A stretch of 64,000 nt of DNA, taken from Virgisporangium aliadipatigenens. Lineage in GTDB: Bacteria > Actinomycetota > Actinomycetes > Mycobacteriales > Micromonosporaceae. The notes under the pieces are model-generated. The model had not been told where the DNA came from and ran no database searches. It saw only the letters and a program-made list of their open reading frames with translations. Each line of letters opens with the position of its first letter. The first letter of the stretch is position 1. The DNA is taken from positions 62,001 through 126,000 of the forward strand of contig NZ_BOPF01000014.1 in the NCBI RefSeq assembly GCF_016863615.1. The letters are read 5' to 3'. This document shows, one piece after another, positions 8,824-16,767 of the stretch. The position numbers and the translations under genes are program-made.

Positions 8824-10704
8824 ATGAAGACGTGGGTTCGTAAGTCCCTCAACGTCGGTGTGCTGTCCGCCGGTTTCCTGCTCGTCGGCGGCACCGCCGC
8901 ACACGCGGCGGACTGGCACACCGGTCCCAACGCCGGGCTGCTGAACGGCAACCAGCTCGGCAGCGTTCTGCAGATCCCGGTGGACATCAGCGGGAACGCC
9001 GTTGCCGTCGGCGGGATCGCGGGCGCCCAGAGCCAGGGCGGCGCCGTCGCGTGGAACGCCGAGAGCGCCACCACGGAGAGCGCGACCACGGAGAGCGCCC
9101 GGACCGAGGCCGACATGACGTCGGGCTTCAACTTCGGCGCCCTGAACGGCAACCAGGTCAGCAGCGTCATCCAGGTGCCGGTCAACGTCTGCGGCAACTC
9201 GATCGCGGTCCTCGGCTTCGCCAACGCCTCGTGCGTCGGCGGCGCGACGGCGGTCAACGGCGGCGGCGGTCACGACCGCGGCGGCTGGGACAACGACCGG
9301 GACCGTGACTGGGACGACCGCGACCGCGGCGGCTGGGACCGGGACCGCGACTGGGACGACGACGACAACGGCAACGCGGCCGGTGGCTACGGCCAGGCGC
9401 GTCCGAGCGGCGGCTACGGGCAGGCCCGCCCGAGCGGCGGCTACGGGCAGGCCCGCCCGAGCGGCAACTACGGCGGCGGCCAGGCGGCCGGCAACGACAA
9501 CGACGACCGCCGGCACCACGGCAAGCGTCACCACGGTGGCGACTTCCGCGGCGCGAGCTGGGGCGACGACAACGACCGTGACGGTCGCGGGCACGGCCGG
9601 GGCGGCTGGGACCGGGACGGCCGCGGCGGTGGCTTCGGCGGCGGCGCCTCCGCGCACAACGGCGGCGGCGGCAACATGACCACCGGGTTCAACGGTGGCA
9701 TCGCCAACGGCAACCAGGTCAACAGCACCATCCAGGTGCCGGTGAACGTCTGCGGCAACTCGATCGCCGCCCTGGGTGGCTTCGCCGACGCCTCGTGCGG
9801 CGGCGGCGCGGTGGCCGTGAACGAGAGCGCCACGACGGAGAGCGCCCGCACCGAGGGCGACATGACGTCGGGCTTCAACTTCGGGCTCCTCAACGGCAAC
9901 CAGGTCAGCAGCGTCGCGCAGGTGCCGATCAACGTCTGCGGCAACTCGATCGCCGTTCTCGGCTTCGCCGACGCCTCGTGCGCCGGTGGGGCGACGGCGG
10001 TCAACGGCGGCGGCCACGGCCACGGCGGCTGGGACCGGGACCGTGACTGGGACGACCGCGACCGCGGCGGCTGGGACCGGGACTGGGACGACGACGACAA
10101 CGGCAACGCGGCCGGTGGCTACGGCCAGGCCCGCCCGAGCGGCGGCTACGGCCAGGCCGCGCCGAGCGGGAACTACGAGGGCCCGGGCGCTCAGGCGATG
10201 AGCTCCTCCGGTGACGTCAAGCCGAAGGGCATGAGCTCGGGCAAGGCCAAGGGCCTCAGCTCGGGCAAGGCCAAGAAGATGAGCGACGGCGGCGACCAGG
10301 AGCACGGCAAGGCCATCGCCGGCAAGCACCACTGGAAGGGCAACGGCGGCGGCGCGCAGGCGGCCGGCGGCTACGGCGCCAACCAGGCGGGCGACTACAA
10401 CGGCGGCGCCGCCGGCGACGACGACAACGACGACCGCGACTGGGACCGGGACGGCCGCGACCGTGGCGGCTGGGACCGTGACTGGGACGGCCGGGACCGG
10501 GGCGACTGGGACCGTGGCGGCGACCGCGACGGCGGCAGCTGCGGCGGCGACATGACCACCGGGTTCAACGGTGGCCTGCTCAACGGCAACCAGCTCAAGA
10601 GCGTCGCGCAGGTGCCGGTGAACATCAGCGGCAACTCCGTCGCCCTGCTGGGCTTCGCCAGCTCCCGCAGCGTCGGCGGCGCGACCGCCGTCAACTGCAG
10701 CTGA
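8824..10704 (+). CDS. multi-domain chaplin-like secreted protein (five modules)
   Basis: A 626-residue protein with a signal peptide (1-29, cleavage near AHA-AD) and five ~47-residue modules at about 33-79, 98-145, 286-333, 348-394 and 578-624. Each module follows G-N-Q-x-x-S-x-x-Q-V/I-P-V-x-V/I-C/S-G-N-S-I/V-A-V-L-G-F-A-x-A-S-C. This resembles the chaplin domain of Streptomyces, amyloid-forming surfactant proteins that coat aerial hyphae. Modules 2-4 have the Cys pair; modules 1 and 5 have Ser or other residues instead. Linkers are extreme in composition: G-G-W-D-R-D-R-D-W-D-D repeats, G-Y-G-Q-A-R-P-S-G tandem repeats, T-T-E-S-A blocks and a K/S/G-rich patch (residues 460-490). Ordinary chaplins have one or two modules, so the array is unusual. 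A hydrophobin-like coat, adhesion or matrix function is inferred. Confidence 0.8.
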   Translation: MKTWVRKSLNVGVLSAGFLLVGGTAAHAADWHTGPNAGLLNGNQLGSVLQIPVDISGNAVAVGGIAGAQSQGGAVAWNAESATTESATTESARTEADMTSGFNFGALNGNQVSSVIQVPVNVCGNSIAVLGFANASCVGGATAVNGGGGHDRGGWDNDRDRDWDDRDRGGWDRDRDWDDDDNGNAAGGYGQARPSGGYGQARPSGGYGQARPSGNYGGGQAAGNDNDDRRHHGKRHHGGDFRGASWGDDNDRDGRGHGRGGWDRDGRGGGFGGGASAHNGGGGNMTTGFNGGIANGNQVNSTIQVPVNVCGNSIAALGGFADASCGGGAVAVNESATTESARTEGDMTSGFNFGLLNGNQVSSVAQVPINVCGNSIAVLGFADASCAGGATAVNGGGHGHGGWDRDRDWDDRDRGGWDRDWDDDDNGNAAGGYGQARPSGGYGQAAPSGNYEGPGAQAMSSSGDVKPKGMSSGKAKGLSSGKAKKMSDGGDQEHGKAIAGKHHWKGNGGGAQAAGGYGANQAGDYNGGAAGDDDNDDRDWDRDGRDRGGWDRDWDGRDRGDWDRGGDRDGGSCGGDMTTGFNGGLLNGNQLKSVAQVPVNISGNSVALLGFASSRSVGGATAVNCS

Positions 10705-10791
10705 TTCACCGCAGCATGATCAACGGGTAGCCAAGGGCGGCCGCGCCGACCAGGTCGCCGGCTACCACGGTTGCGAACTGATTGCCGACAG

Positions 10792-10816
10792 GGGCCAGTA
10801 CTGCCAGTACTGGCCC
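10792..10816 (+). terminator. terminator hairpin after the chaplin-like gene
   Basis: GGGCCAGTACT-GCC-AGTACTGGCCC is a perfect 11-pair stem with a 3-base loop, followed by TTTC, 87 bases downstream of the chaplin-like stop and just before the promoter of the carboxyltransferase gene. Confidence 0.8.
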
Positions 10817-10845
10817 TTTCGGCGTTTCACCGGCTACGCTAGGCG

Positions 10846-10863
10846 CCTGAACGATCGTTCAGG
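10846..10863. promoter_or_regulatory. TetR-type palindromic operator, copy 2
   Basis: CCTGAACGATCGTTCAGG is a perfect 18-base palindrome, identical in both arms to the site at 4509. It lies directly after a possible -10 (TACGCT, 10835-10840) and about 20 bases before the GTG start, where a bound repressor would cover the transcription start. It links the carboxyltransferase/dehydrogenase pair to the TetR gene about 6 kb upstream. Confidence 0.8.
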
Positions 10864-10883
10864 TTGATCTGGGGAGGCTGTCG

Positions 10884-12413
10884 GTGACGCTCGACCGCGC
10901 GGCACTGGAGGAGCTACGCAAGCGCGCGCAGGCCGGCGGTGCAGAGAAATACCACGCCGCCAACGCCGCCAAGGGCAAGCTCTTCGCCCGGGAACGGGTG
11001 GATCTACTGGTCGACCCGGGTTCGTTCGTGGAGGACGGGCGCTACGCCAACGCCATGGCCGACGGGCTGCCCGCCGACGGGGTGGTGACCGGACAGGCCA
11101 CCGTCGACGGCCGGCCGGTCTGCCTGATGGCCAACGACTCCACGGTCAAGGCCGGCTCCTGGGGTGCCCGCACCGTCGAGAAGATCATCCGGATCATCGA
11201 GCGCGCCTACGAGACCGGCGTGCCGATGGTGTACCTGGTGGACTCGGCCGGTGCCCGCATCACCGACCAGGTGGACCTCTTCCCGGGCCGCCGCGGTGCC
11301 GGTCACATCTTCTGGAACCAGGTGCGCGCCAGCGGTTCGATCCCGCAGGCGTGCGCGCTCTTCGGGCCCAGTGCGGCCGGCGGCGCCTACATCCCGGCGT
11401 TCTGCGACGTGGTGGCCATGGTCGACGGCAACGCCAGCATGTACCTCGGTTCGGACCGCATGGTCGAGATGGTCACCGGCGAGAAGACCACCCTGGAGGC
11501 GATGGGCGGCGCGAAGGTCCACTGTGAACAGTCCGGCGTCGGCCACTTCCTGTGCAAGAGCGAGGCCGAGGCCATCGCGACGATCCGGCGCTACCTGTCC
11601 TACCTGCCGAGCAGCTATCGCGAGCGGCCGCCCGCCGTCGAGGCGCAGGAGCCGCCGGAGATCGACCTCGCGGCCCTGATCCCGCCGAGCGAACGGCAGG
11701 CGTTCGACATGCGCCGCTTCGTCAAGGGCGTGCTGGACAAGGACTCGTTCTTCGAGATCCAGGCGCGCTGGGCCAAGGAACTTACCGTGGGGTTCGGCCG
11801 ACTCGACGGCAAGGTCGTCGGCGTCGTGGCCAACAACTCGATGTTCAAGGGCGGCGTGCTCTTCGTCGACTCCGCCGACAAGGCGACCCGGTTCGTGCAG
11901 CTGTGCGACGCGTTCAACGTGCCGCTGCTCTTCCTGGCCGACGTGCCGGGGTTCATGGTGGGCACGGCCGTGGAGAAGCAGGGGATCATCCGGCACGGCG
12001 CCAAGATGATCAGCGCCGTCAGCGAGGCGACCGTTCCGAAGATCTGCGTGGTCGTGCGCAAGGCGTACGGGGCGGGGCTGTACGCGATGGCCGGTCCCGG
12101 GTTCGTCCCGGACGCCACGATCGCCCTGCCGAGCGCGAAGATCGCGGTGATGGGAGCCGAGGCGGCCGTCAACGCCGTCTATGCCAACAAGATCGCCGCG
12201 ATCGCTGACGAGGACGAGCGCGCCGCGTTCGTCGCCGCGCGGCGGGCCGAGTACGAGCAGGACATCGACCTCGTCCGGCTGGCCAGCGAACTGGTCGTCG
12301 ACAGCATCGTCGAGCCGGCCGAACTGCGCACCGAACTGATCCACCGGTACGCCGCCACGAGCGGAAAGGACCGGCACTTCGCGCGCCGTCACCACGGCGT
12401 CACACCCGTCTGA
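10884..12413 (+). CDS. acyl-CoA carboxylase carboxyltransferase (beta) subunit, methylcrotonyl-CoA type
   Basis: A 509-residue carboxyltransferase with N- and C-terminal crotonase-like halves. Oxyanion-type glycine motifs are visible in both: F-G-P-S-A-A-G-G-A-Y-I-P-A-F-C-D-V in the first, and V-V-R-K-A-Y-G-A-G-L-Y-A-M-A-G in the second, plus ADVPGFMVGTAVEKQGIIRHGAKM. It moves the carboxyl group from biotin to an acyl-CoA. Starts at GTG 10884 with GGGGAGG seven bases before. The length and the neighbouring acyl-CoA dehydrogenase and HMG-CoA lyase favour the branched-chain (methylcrotonyl) class, but substrate cannot be read from sequence alone. Its presumed partner is the biotin carboxylase at 5216, now separated by the chaplin-like genes. 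Confidence 0.92.
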   Translation: MTLDRAALEELRKRAQAGGAEKYHAANAAKGKLFARERVDLLVDPGSFVEDGRYANAMADGLPADGVVTGQATVDGRPVCLMANDSTVKAGSWGARTVEKIIRIIERAYETGVPMVYLVDSAGARITDQVDLFPGRRGAGHIFWNQVRASGSIPQACALFGPSAAGGAYIPAFCDVVAMVDGNASMYLGSDRMVEMVTGEKTTLEAMGGAKVHCEQSGVGHFLCKSEAEAIATIRRYLSYLPSSYRERPPAVEAQEPPEIDLAALIPPSERQAFDMRRFVKGVLDKDSFFEIQARWAKELTVGFGRLDGKVVGVVANNSMFKGGVLFVDSADKATRFVQLCDAFNVPLLFLADVPGFMVGTAVEKQGIIRHGAKMISAVSEATVPKICVVVRKAYGAGLYAMAGPGFVPDATIALPSAKIAVMGAEAAVNAVYANKIAAIADEDERAAFVAARRAEYEQDIDLVRLASELVVDSIVEPAELRTELIHRYAATSGKDRHFARRHHGVTPV

Positions 12414-12425
12414 AAGGTCCTTCCA

Positions 12426-13568
12426 GTGCAGCTCAACGACGAGTACCAGGCCCTCCGCGAAGCCGTTCGCGAGTTCGCCGTCGAATCGGTCGCACCCGTC
12501 ATCGGCGACTTCTACGAACGCCACGCGTTCCCGTACGACCTGATCCGCCAGATGGGCAAGATGGGCCTGTTCGGGCTGCCGTTCCCGACGGAGTTCGACG
12601 GCGAGGGCGGCGACTACTTCGCCCTGTGCCTGGCCCTGGAGGAACTGGCCCGGGTGGACTCCAGCGTCGCCATCACGCTGGAGGCGGCCGTCTCCCTGGG
12701 CGCGATGCCGATCCACCGGTTCGGCACCGAGGAGCAGAAGGAACGCTGGCTGCCGGCGCTGTGCAAGGGCGAGAAGCTGGCGGCGTTCGGGCTGACCGAG
12801 CCGGGGTTCGGCTCCGACGCGGGCGGCACGGCGACGCGGGCGGTGCTCGACGGCGACCAGTGGGTGATCAACGGTTCGAAGGCGTTCATCACGAACTCGG
12901 GCACCGACATCACGTGCCTGGTCACGGTCACGGCCGTCACGGGCACCAACCCGGACGGGTCCAAGGAGCTGTCGACCATCATCGTGCCGTCGGGCACCCC
13001 GGGCTTCACGGTGCTGCCGGGCTACTCGAAGGTGGGCTGGTGCGCCTCGGACACGCACGAACTGGCGTTCGACGACGTGCGGGTGCCGGTGGGCAACCTG
13101 CTCGGCGAGCGCGGGCGGGGCTTCGCGCAGTTCCTGCGGATCCTGGACGAGGGGCGGATCGCGATCGCGGCGCTCTCGGTCGGTCTGGCGCAGGGCTGCG
13201 TCGACGAGTCGATCCGCTACGCCAGGGAGCGGCGGGCGTTCGGGCGTTCCATCGGGGACTTCCAGGCGATCCAGTTCAAGATCTCGGAGATGGAGGCGCG
13301 GGCGCACGTGGCGCGGCTGGCCTACTACGACGCCGCGGAGAAGATGCTCGCCGGCCGGCCGTTCAAGAAGGAAGCGGCGATCGCCAAGCTCACGGCGAGC
13401 AACGCCGCGATGGACAACGCGCGGGACGCGACGCAGATCCACGGCGGCTACGGCTTCATGAACGAGTTCCCGGTCGGCCGCTTCTACCGGGACGCCAAGA
13501 TCCTGGAGATCGGTGAGGGCACCTCGGAGATCCAGAAGCTGGTGATCGCCCGGGAGCTGGATCTGTAA
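12426..13568 (+). CDS. acyl-CoA dehydrogenase (branched/short-chain type)
   Basis: A 380-residue flavoprotein of full family length. Signatures include FGLTEPGFGSDAGG, INGSKAFITNSG, the segment YARERRAFGRSIGDFQAIQ and the C-terminal IHGGYGFMNEFPVGRFYRDAK. In the last motif, I-G-E-G-T-S-E-I-Q, Glu364 sits where medium- and short-chain enzymes keep their catalytic base; classical isovaleryl-CoA dehydrogenase has Ala or Gly there. The enzyme may therefore act on 2-methyl-branched or straight short acyl-CoA rather than isovaleryl-CoA (inference). GAAAGG overlaps the upstream stop; the two genes are an operon under the 10846 operator. Electrons probably go through ETF to the EtfD-like protein at 40106. 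Confidence 0.93.
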   Translation: MQLNDEYQALREAVREFAVESVAPVIGDFYERHAFPYDLIRQMGKMGLFGLPFPTEFDGEGGDYFALCLALEELARVDSSVAITLEAAVSLGAMPIHRFGTEEQKERWLPALCKGEKLAAFGLTEPGFGSDAGGTATRAVLDGDQWVINGSKAFITNSGTDITCLVTVTAVTGTNPDGSKELSTIIVPSGTPGFTVLPGYSKVGWCASDTHELAFDDVRVPVGNLLGERGRGFAQFLRILDEGRIAIAALSVGLAQGCVDESIRYARERRAFGRSIGDFQAIQFKISEMEARAHVARLAYYDAAEKMLAGRPFKKEAAIAKLTASNAAMDNARDATQIHGGYGFMNEFPVGRFYRDAKILEIGEGTSEIQKLVIARELDL

Positions 13569-13642
13569 CCTTTCGGTCCGTAACCATCGCGCGACCTTTC
13601 CCCGCTGTTCCGGCTCCGGCGTCATGCGTAGCGTTCAATGTC

Positions 13643-15976
13643 ATGTCGACGCCGGACCAGGACGGGGGCACCACCGGCGCCGGATTCGCCGCTCTGCTGC
13701 GCGGCTACCGGCGTTCCGCCGGACTGACCCAGGCCGAGCTGGCCGAGCGCGCGGGCGTCGGCGAGCGCACCGTTCGGGACATCGAGAGCGGTCGCGCGCG
13801 CCGGCCGCAGCGCGGCACGGTGGTGCTGCTGGTCGACGCGCTGCGGCTCACGGGCAACGCGCGGACCCGGTTCGAGGCGGCGGCGCGGGCGTTCGGCCCG
13901 TCGGCGGTCGACATCCTGGCGCTGCCGCCGCTGCCGGACCTCGTGGGTCGCGACGGGGACATCGACGAGCTGGTCCGCCTGGTGCCGGCGAGTGACGCGG
14001 TCGTGCTGGCGGGCCTCGCCGGCGTGGGCAAGACCGGCCTCGCCGTCGCGGTCGCCCACCACGCGGCCGGTCACTTCCCGAGCGGGGTCGCCGGAGTTCC
14101 GGTCAGCGACGTCCACCGGGACACCGACATTCTCGCGGCGGTCGCGGCCGTCTTCGGTGTCGGTCTTGCGGGGGAACTGCCTGAGCGCCTCGGCGCGGGC
14201 CCCGCTCTGCTGGTGCTCGACGGAGCCGACCAGCAGCCGGAAGCCGTCGCGGCGGTGCTGCGCTGGACCCGGGCGTACACGCCGGACCTGCGGCTCCTGG
14301 TCACCAGCCGCCGGCCGATCGACCTGCCCGGGATGGTGGTGTGGCCGGTGCCGCCGCTGTCCGCCCCGAGCGCGTTGGAGCTGTTCGAACGCCGCGTCCG
14401 CCAGGTGCGCAGCGAGCCGCTGGAGCCGGCCGAACGCGCGGCGGCAGACAGCCTGCTGCGCCGCATCGGCGGGCTGCCGCTGGCCATCGAGCTGGCCGCC
14501 GCCCGCTGCCGCGTGCTCACGGTCGAGCAGCTGCTGGCCCGGTACGGCGACCGGGTGCTGGACCTGACGGGTGCCGGTGCGCGCGCGGGGGAGACGCTGC
14601 GGGACGCCGTCGCGGCCAGCTACCGGCTGCTCGAACCGGGCGACCGGGCCGCGCTGCGCCGGCTGGCGTCGATGCGTTCGCGCTGGTCGGTGGAGGTGGC
14701 GGAGGCGCTGCTCGAGGAGCGTTCGGCGGGGCAGGTGGAGGCCCTGCTCGACCGGCTGGTCGGGTTGGGGCTGGTGCACGTGCGGGGGACCGGCGCGTGG
14801 CGGTTCCGCATGCTGGCGGTGGTGCGTGAGTACGCGGCCGAGGCCACCGTCGAGGCGGGCGAGCCCGCGCAGGTCGCCGAACGCCACGCGCGGGTGCTCA
14901 CGACGTTCGCCGAGGAAATGGCACCGACGCTCGACGGGGCCGCCATGCGCGCCACGATCGGGATGCTCGATCAGCTCGCGCCCGATCTGCGCGCGGCGCT
15001 GGAGCACGCGCGACGGGCCGCACCCGAGACGGCGCTGCGGCTCGCGACGGCGACGGCACGCTGGGCGCGTTTCCGCGGCCGCGACTGGGAGACGCGGGTC
15101 CTGCTGCGCGAACTGCTCGCCGCGTGTCCGCAGGTCGGGCCGGCGGTGCGGGCCCGCGCACTGCACGCGGTGGCCCTGCTGGCGCACTCGCACGGCGACG
15201 GCATCAGCGAGCTGGCCGCCGCGCGGCAGGCGCACGAGCTGTCCCGGACCCTCGACGATCCGCGGCTGCGGCTGGACACCACGCACCTGCTCGCGACGCT
15301 GCTGCTGGCGGCCGGCGAGCACAAAGCGTCGGCGGCCTTGACCGAGGAGGCGCTGGCTCTGGCCCGCGGCGGCGCCCGGGAACGCGACGTCGCGGTGGTC
15401 CGCCGCCTGGCCGCCACGCAGGCGATGGTCGCCGGCGACCTCCCGAACGCCCACCGCCGGCTGGCGACGGTGGCGCGGATGGCGGTGGGCCTGGGTGACG
15501 AGCGGCTGGCCGCGCTGGTGACGGCGCAGCTGGCCGAGTGCGCCCGGCTGGACGGCCGCCCGAGCGACGCCCTCGAACTGGGCCGTCGCGCGGCCCTCCG
15601 GCTGGCCGAGTACGGCGATCCGGGCCAGCGGGTGCGCGTGGCCGCGACGGTGGCGATGGCGCTGACCGAACTGGGCCGGCCCGACGAGGCGGAGCCGATG
15701 CTCCCGGCGATCGGCTGTCCGGGGCTGCACCCGCTGCTGGCGGCCTACCTGGCCTGGGGCCGCGGCGACACGGCGAACGCGGCGAAGCTGTTCGGCGCGG
15801 CGGCGGACGCGCTGGTCGGGCGGCGGGATCTACGGGAGGTCTGCGAGGCGCTGGTCGGCGCGGTGTCCTGCTGCCCGGACGAACGCCAGCGCGAGGTGTA
15901 CCGCGCGGAGCTGGACCGGGTGGTGGCGCGCGGCGTGGCGCTGCTCCCGCGCGAGCAGGACCTGCTGGTCAGGTAG
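13643..15976 (+). CDS. STAND-type regulator: XRE HTH, NB-ARC-like ATPase, TPR
   Basis: A 777-residue protein with an N-terminal XRE helix-turn-helix (about 14-70: RRSAGLTQAELAERAGV, TVRDIESGRARRP), a P-loop GLAGVGKT (124-131) and Walker B-like LLVLDGAD, an NB-ARC/winged-helix region with GLPLAIELAAARCR, and a C-terminal helical TPR-like half. This is the layout of actinomycete SARP/LAL-like signal-transduction ATPases without the effector domain at the C-terminus. Ligand and target genes are unknown. It is monocistronic with a hairpin downstream; no obvious tie to the catabolic genes before it. Confidence 0.88.
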   Translation: MSTPDQDGGTTGAGFAALLRGYRRSAGLTQAELAERAGVGERTVRDIESGRARRPQRGTVVLLVDALRLTGNARTRFEAAARAFGPSAVDILALPPLPDLVGRDGDIDELVRLVPASDAVVLAGLAGVGKTGLAVAVAHHAAGHFPSGVAGVPVSDVHRDTDILAAVAAVFGVGLAGELPERLGAGPALLVLDGADQQPEAVAAVLRWTRAYTPDLRLLVTSRRPIDLPGMVVWPVPPLSAPSALELFERRVRQVRSEPLEPAERAAADSLLRRIGGLPLAIELAAARCRVLTVEQLLARYGDRVLDLTGAGARAGETLRDAVAASYRLLEPGDRAALRRLASMRSRWSVEVAEALLEERSAGQVEALLDRLVGLGLVHVRGTGAWRFRMLAVVREYAAEATVEAGEPAQVAERHARVLTTFAEEMAPTLDGAAMRATIGMLDQLAPDLRAALEHARRAAPETALRLATATARWARFRGRDWETRVLLRELLAACPQVGPAVRARALHAVALLAHSHGDGISELAAARQAHELSRTLDDPRLRLDTTHLLATLLLAAGEHKASAALTEEALALARGGARERDVAVVRRLAATQAMVAGDLPNAHRRLATVARMAVGLGDERLAALVTAQLAECARLDGRPSDALELGRRAALRLAEYGDPGQRVRVAATVAMALTELGRPDEAEPMLPAIGCPGLHPLLAAYLAWGRGDTANAAKLFGAAADALVGRRDLREVCEALVGAVSCCPDERQREVYRAELDRVVARGVALLPREQDLLVR

Positions 15977-15994
15977 GAGTTCGCCGGTAAAGCA

Positions 15995-16017
15995 GGGGGC
16001 CCGGCCGATCGGCCCCC
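15995..16017 (+). terminator. terminator hairpin after the STAND regulator
   Basis: GGGGGCC and GGCCCCC enclose a 9-base loop that itself contains CGGCCG; TTC follows. A longer alternative pairing AGCAGGG with CCCTGCT (to about 16041) is also possible. Located 19 bases after the stop and facing the MarR gene from the other side, so it may serve both. Confidence 0.6.
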
Positions 16018-16165
16018 TTCACCGATCGGACGGGCCCTGCTCGGTGCCTCCCGACCTCAAAGGGTAGTAAGAGGGGCGGCGCGAATTGCCGCATTGATGG
16101 CGTTTGTGGCCCGCAACTGCCGAACCTGCCGGCAATCCTGCCGCTTACGTCGCGAACGCGCGACA

Positions 16166-16678
16166 CTACTTGGCGTGGTGGTCCTCGACCGGCTCGGCGG
16201 TGCCCGCGGCGGCCCCGGGACGCACGGCGTCGCGGATCTTCCGCAGCGCGCCGAGGAACCCCTCCAGCTCCGCCGGCTCCAGCAGATCGATCAGCCAGGT
16301 GTCGATGAGCCCCAGGTGCTCCGGGAGAACGTCGGTCAACCGGGCCCGGCCGAGGTCGGTGATCTGGGCGAAGAGGCCGCGCCGGTCAGAGGGGCACGCG
16401 GTGCGCTCGACCAGCCCGCCGCGCTCCAGTCGGTCGATCAGGCGGGTGATGCCGCTCGTAGTGAGCGAGGTCTGGGCGGCGAGGTCGCTCATGCGCAGCC
16501 GCCCGCCCGGCGAACGACTCAGCCGCAGCAGCACCTCGAACTCGGCCATCACGAGCTTGTGGCCCACGATCTGGTTCGCCAGCTTCGCGGAGACCCCGGT
16601 GAACGCCTCGGTGAACAGCCCCATCGCGGTGATGCGGTGGTCCGCGAAGAGGTCGGTCTCGGCGATGTTCTGACTCAC
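16166..16678 (-). CDS. MarR-family transcriptional regulator
   Basis: A 170-residue winged-helix protein: KLVMAEFEVLLRLSRSPGGRLRMSDLAAQTSLTTSGITRLIDRLERGGLVER and the wing CPSDRRGLFAQITDLGRARL match the MarR fold (about residues 40-130). It is divergent from a YceI gene, an arrangement common in actinomycetes. Two inverted repeats in the shared 89-base spacer are probable operators, implying it represses itself and yceI until an effector or oxidant appears (inference). The C-terminal 20 residues are acidic/His-rich and probably disordered. Confidence 0.92.
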   Translation of the reverse strand: MSQNIAETDLFADHRITAMGLFTEAFTGVSAKLANQIVGHKLVMAEFEVLLRLSRSPGGRLRMSDLAAQTSLTTSGITRLIDRLERGGLVERTACPSDRRGLFAQITDLGRARLTDVLPEHLGLIDTWLIDLLEPAELEGFLGALRKIRDAVRPGAAAGTAEPVEDHHAK

Positions 16679-16691
16679 ACCGCAAGAGTAC

Positions 16692-16733
16692 TTGACGAGT
16701 CAACGACCTGCGAGCGATAGTTGTCCAGGCAAC
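16692..16733. promoter_or_regulatory. two inverted repeats between marR and yceI
   Basis: TTGAC-GA-GTCAA (16692-16703) is a perfect 12-base inverted repeat, and GTTGTCCAGGCAAC (16720-16733) is an imperfect one with matching GTTG/CAAC ends. Their centres are about 29 bases apart, near three helical turns, in the divergent marR/yceI promoter region. MarR dimers typically bind such sites. Confidence 0.6.
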
Positions 16734-16767
16734 ATGCGACGATGCAGATAGTATGGAGGTTCTCATT

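Noticed and set aside
8797-10332. 511-codon open frame on the minus strand opposite the chaplin-like gene
   Set aside because: It is the antisense of Gly/Asp/Arg-rich repeats and reads as Ala/Val/Arg low-complexity; the plus-strand protein has a signal peptide and conserved modules.
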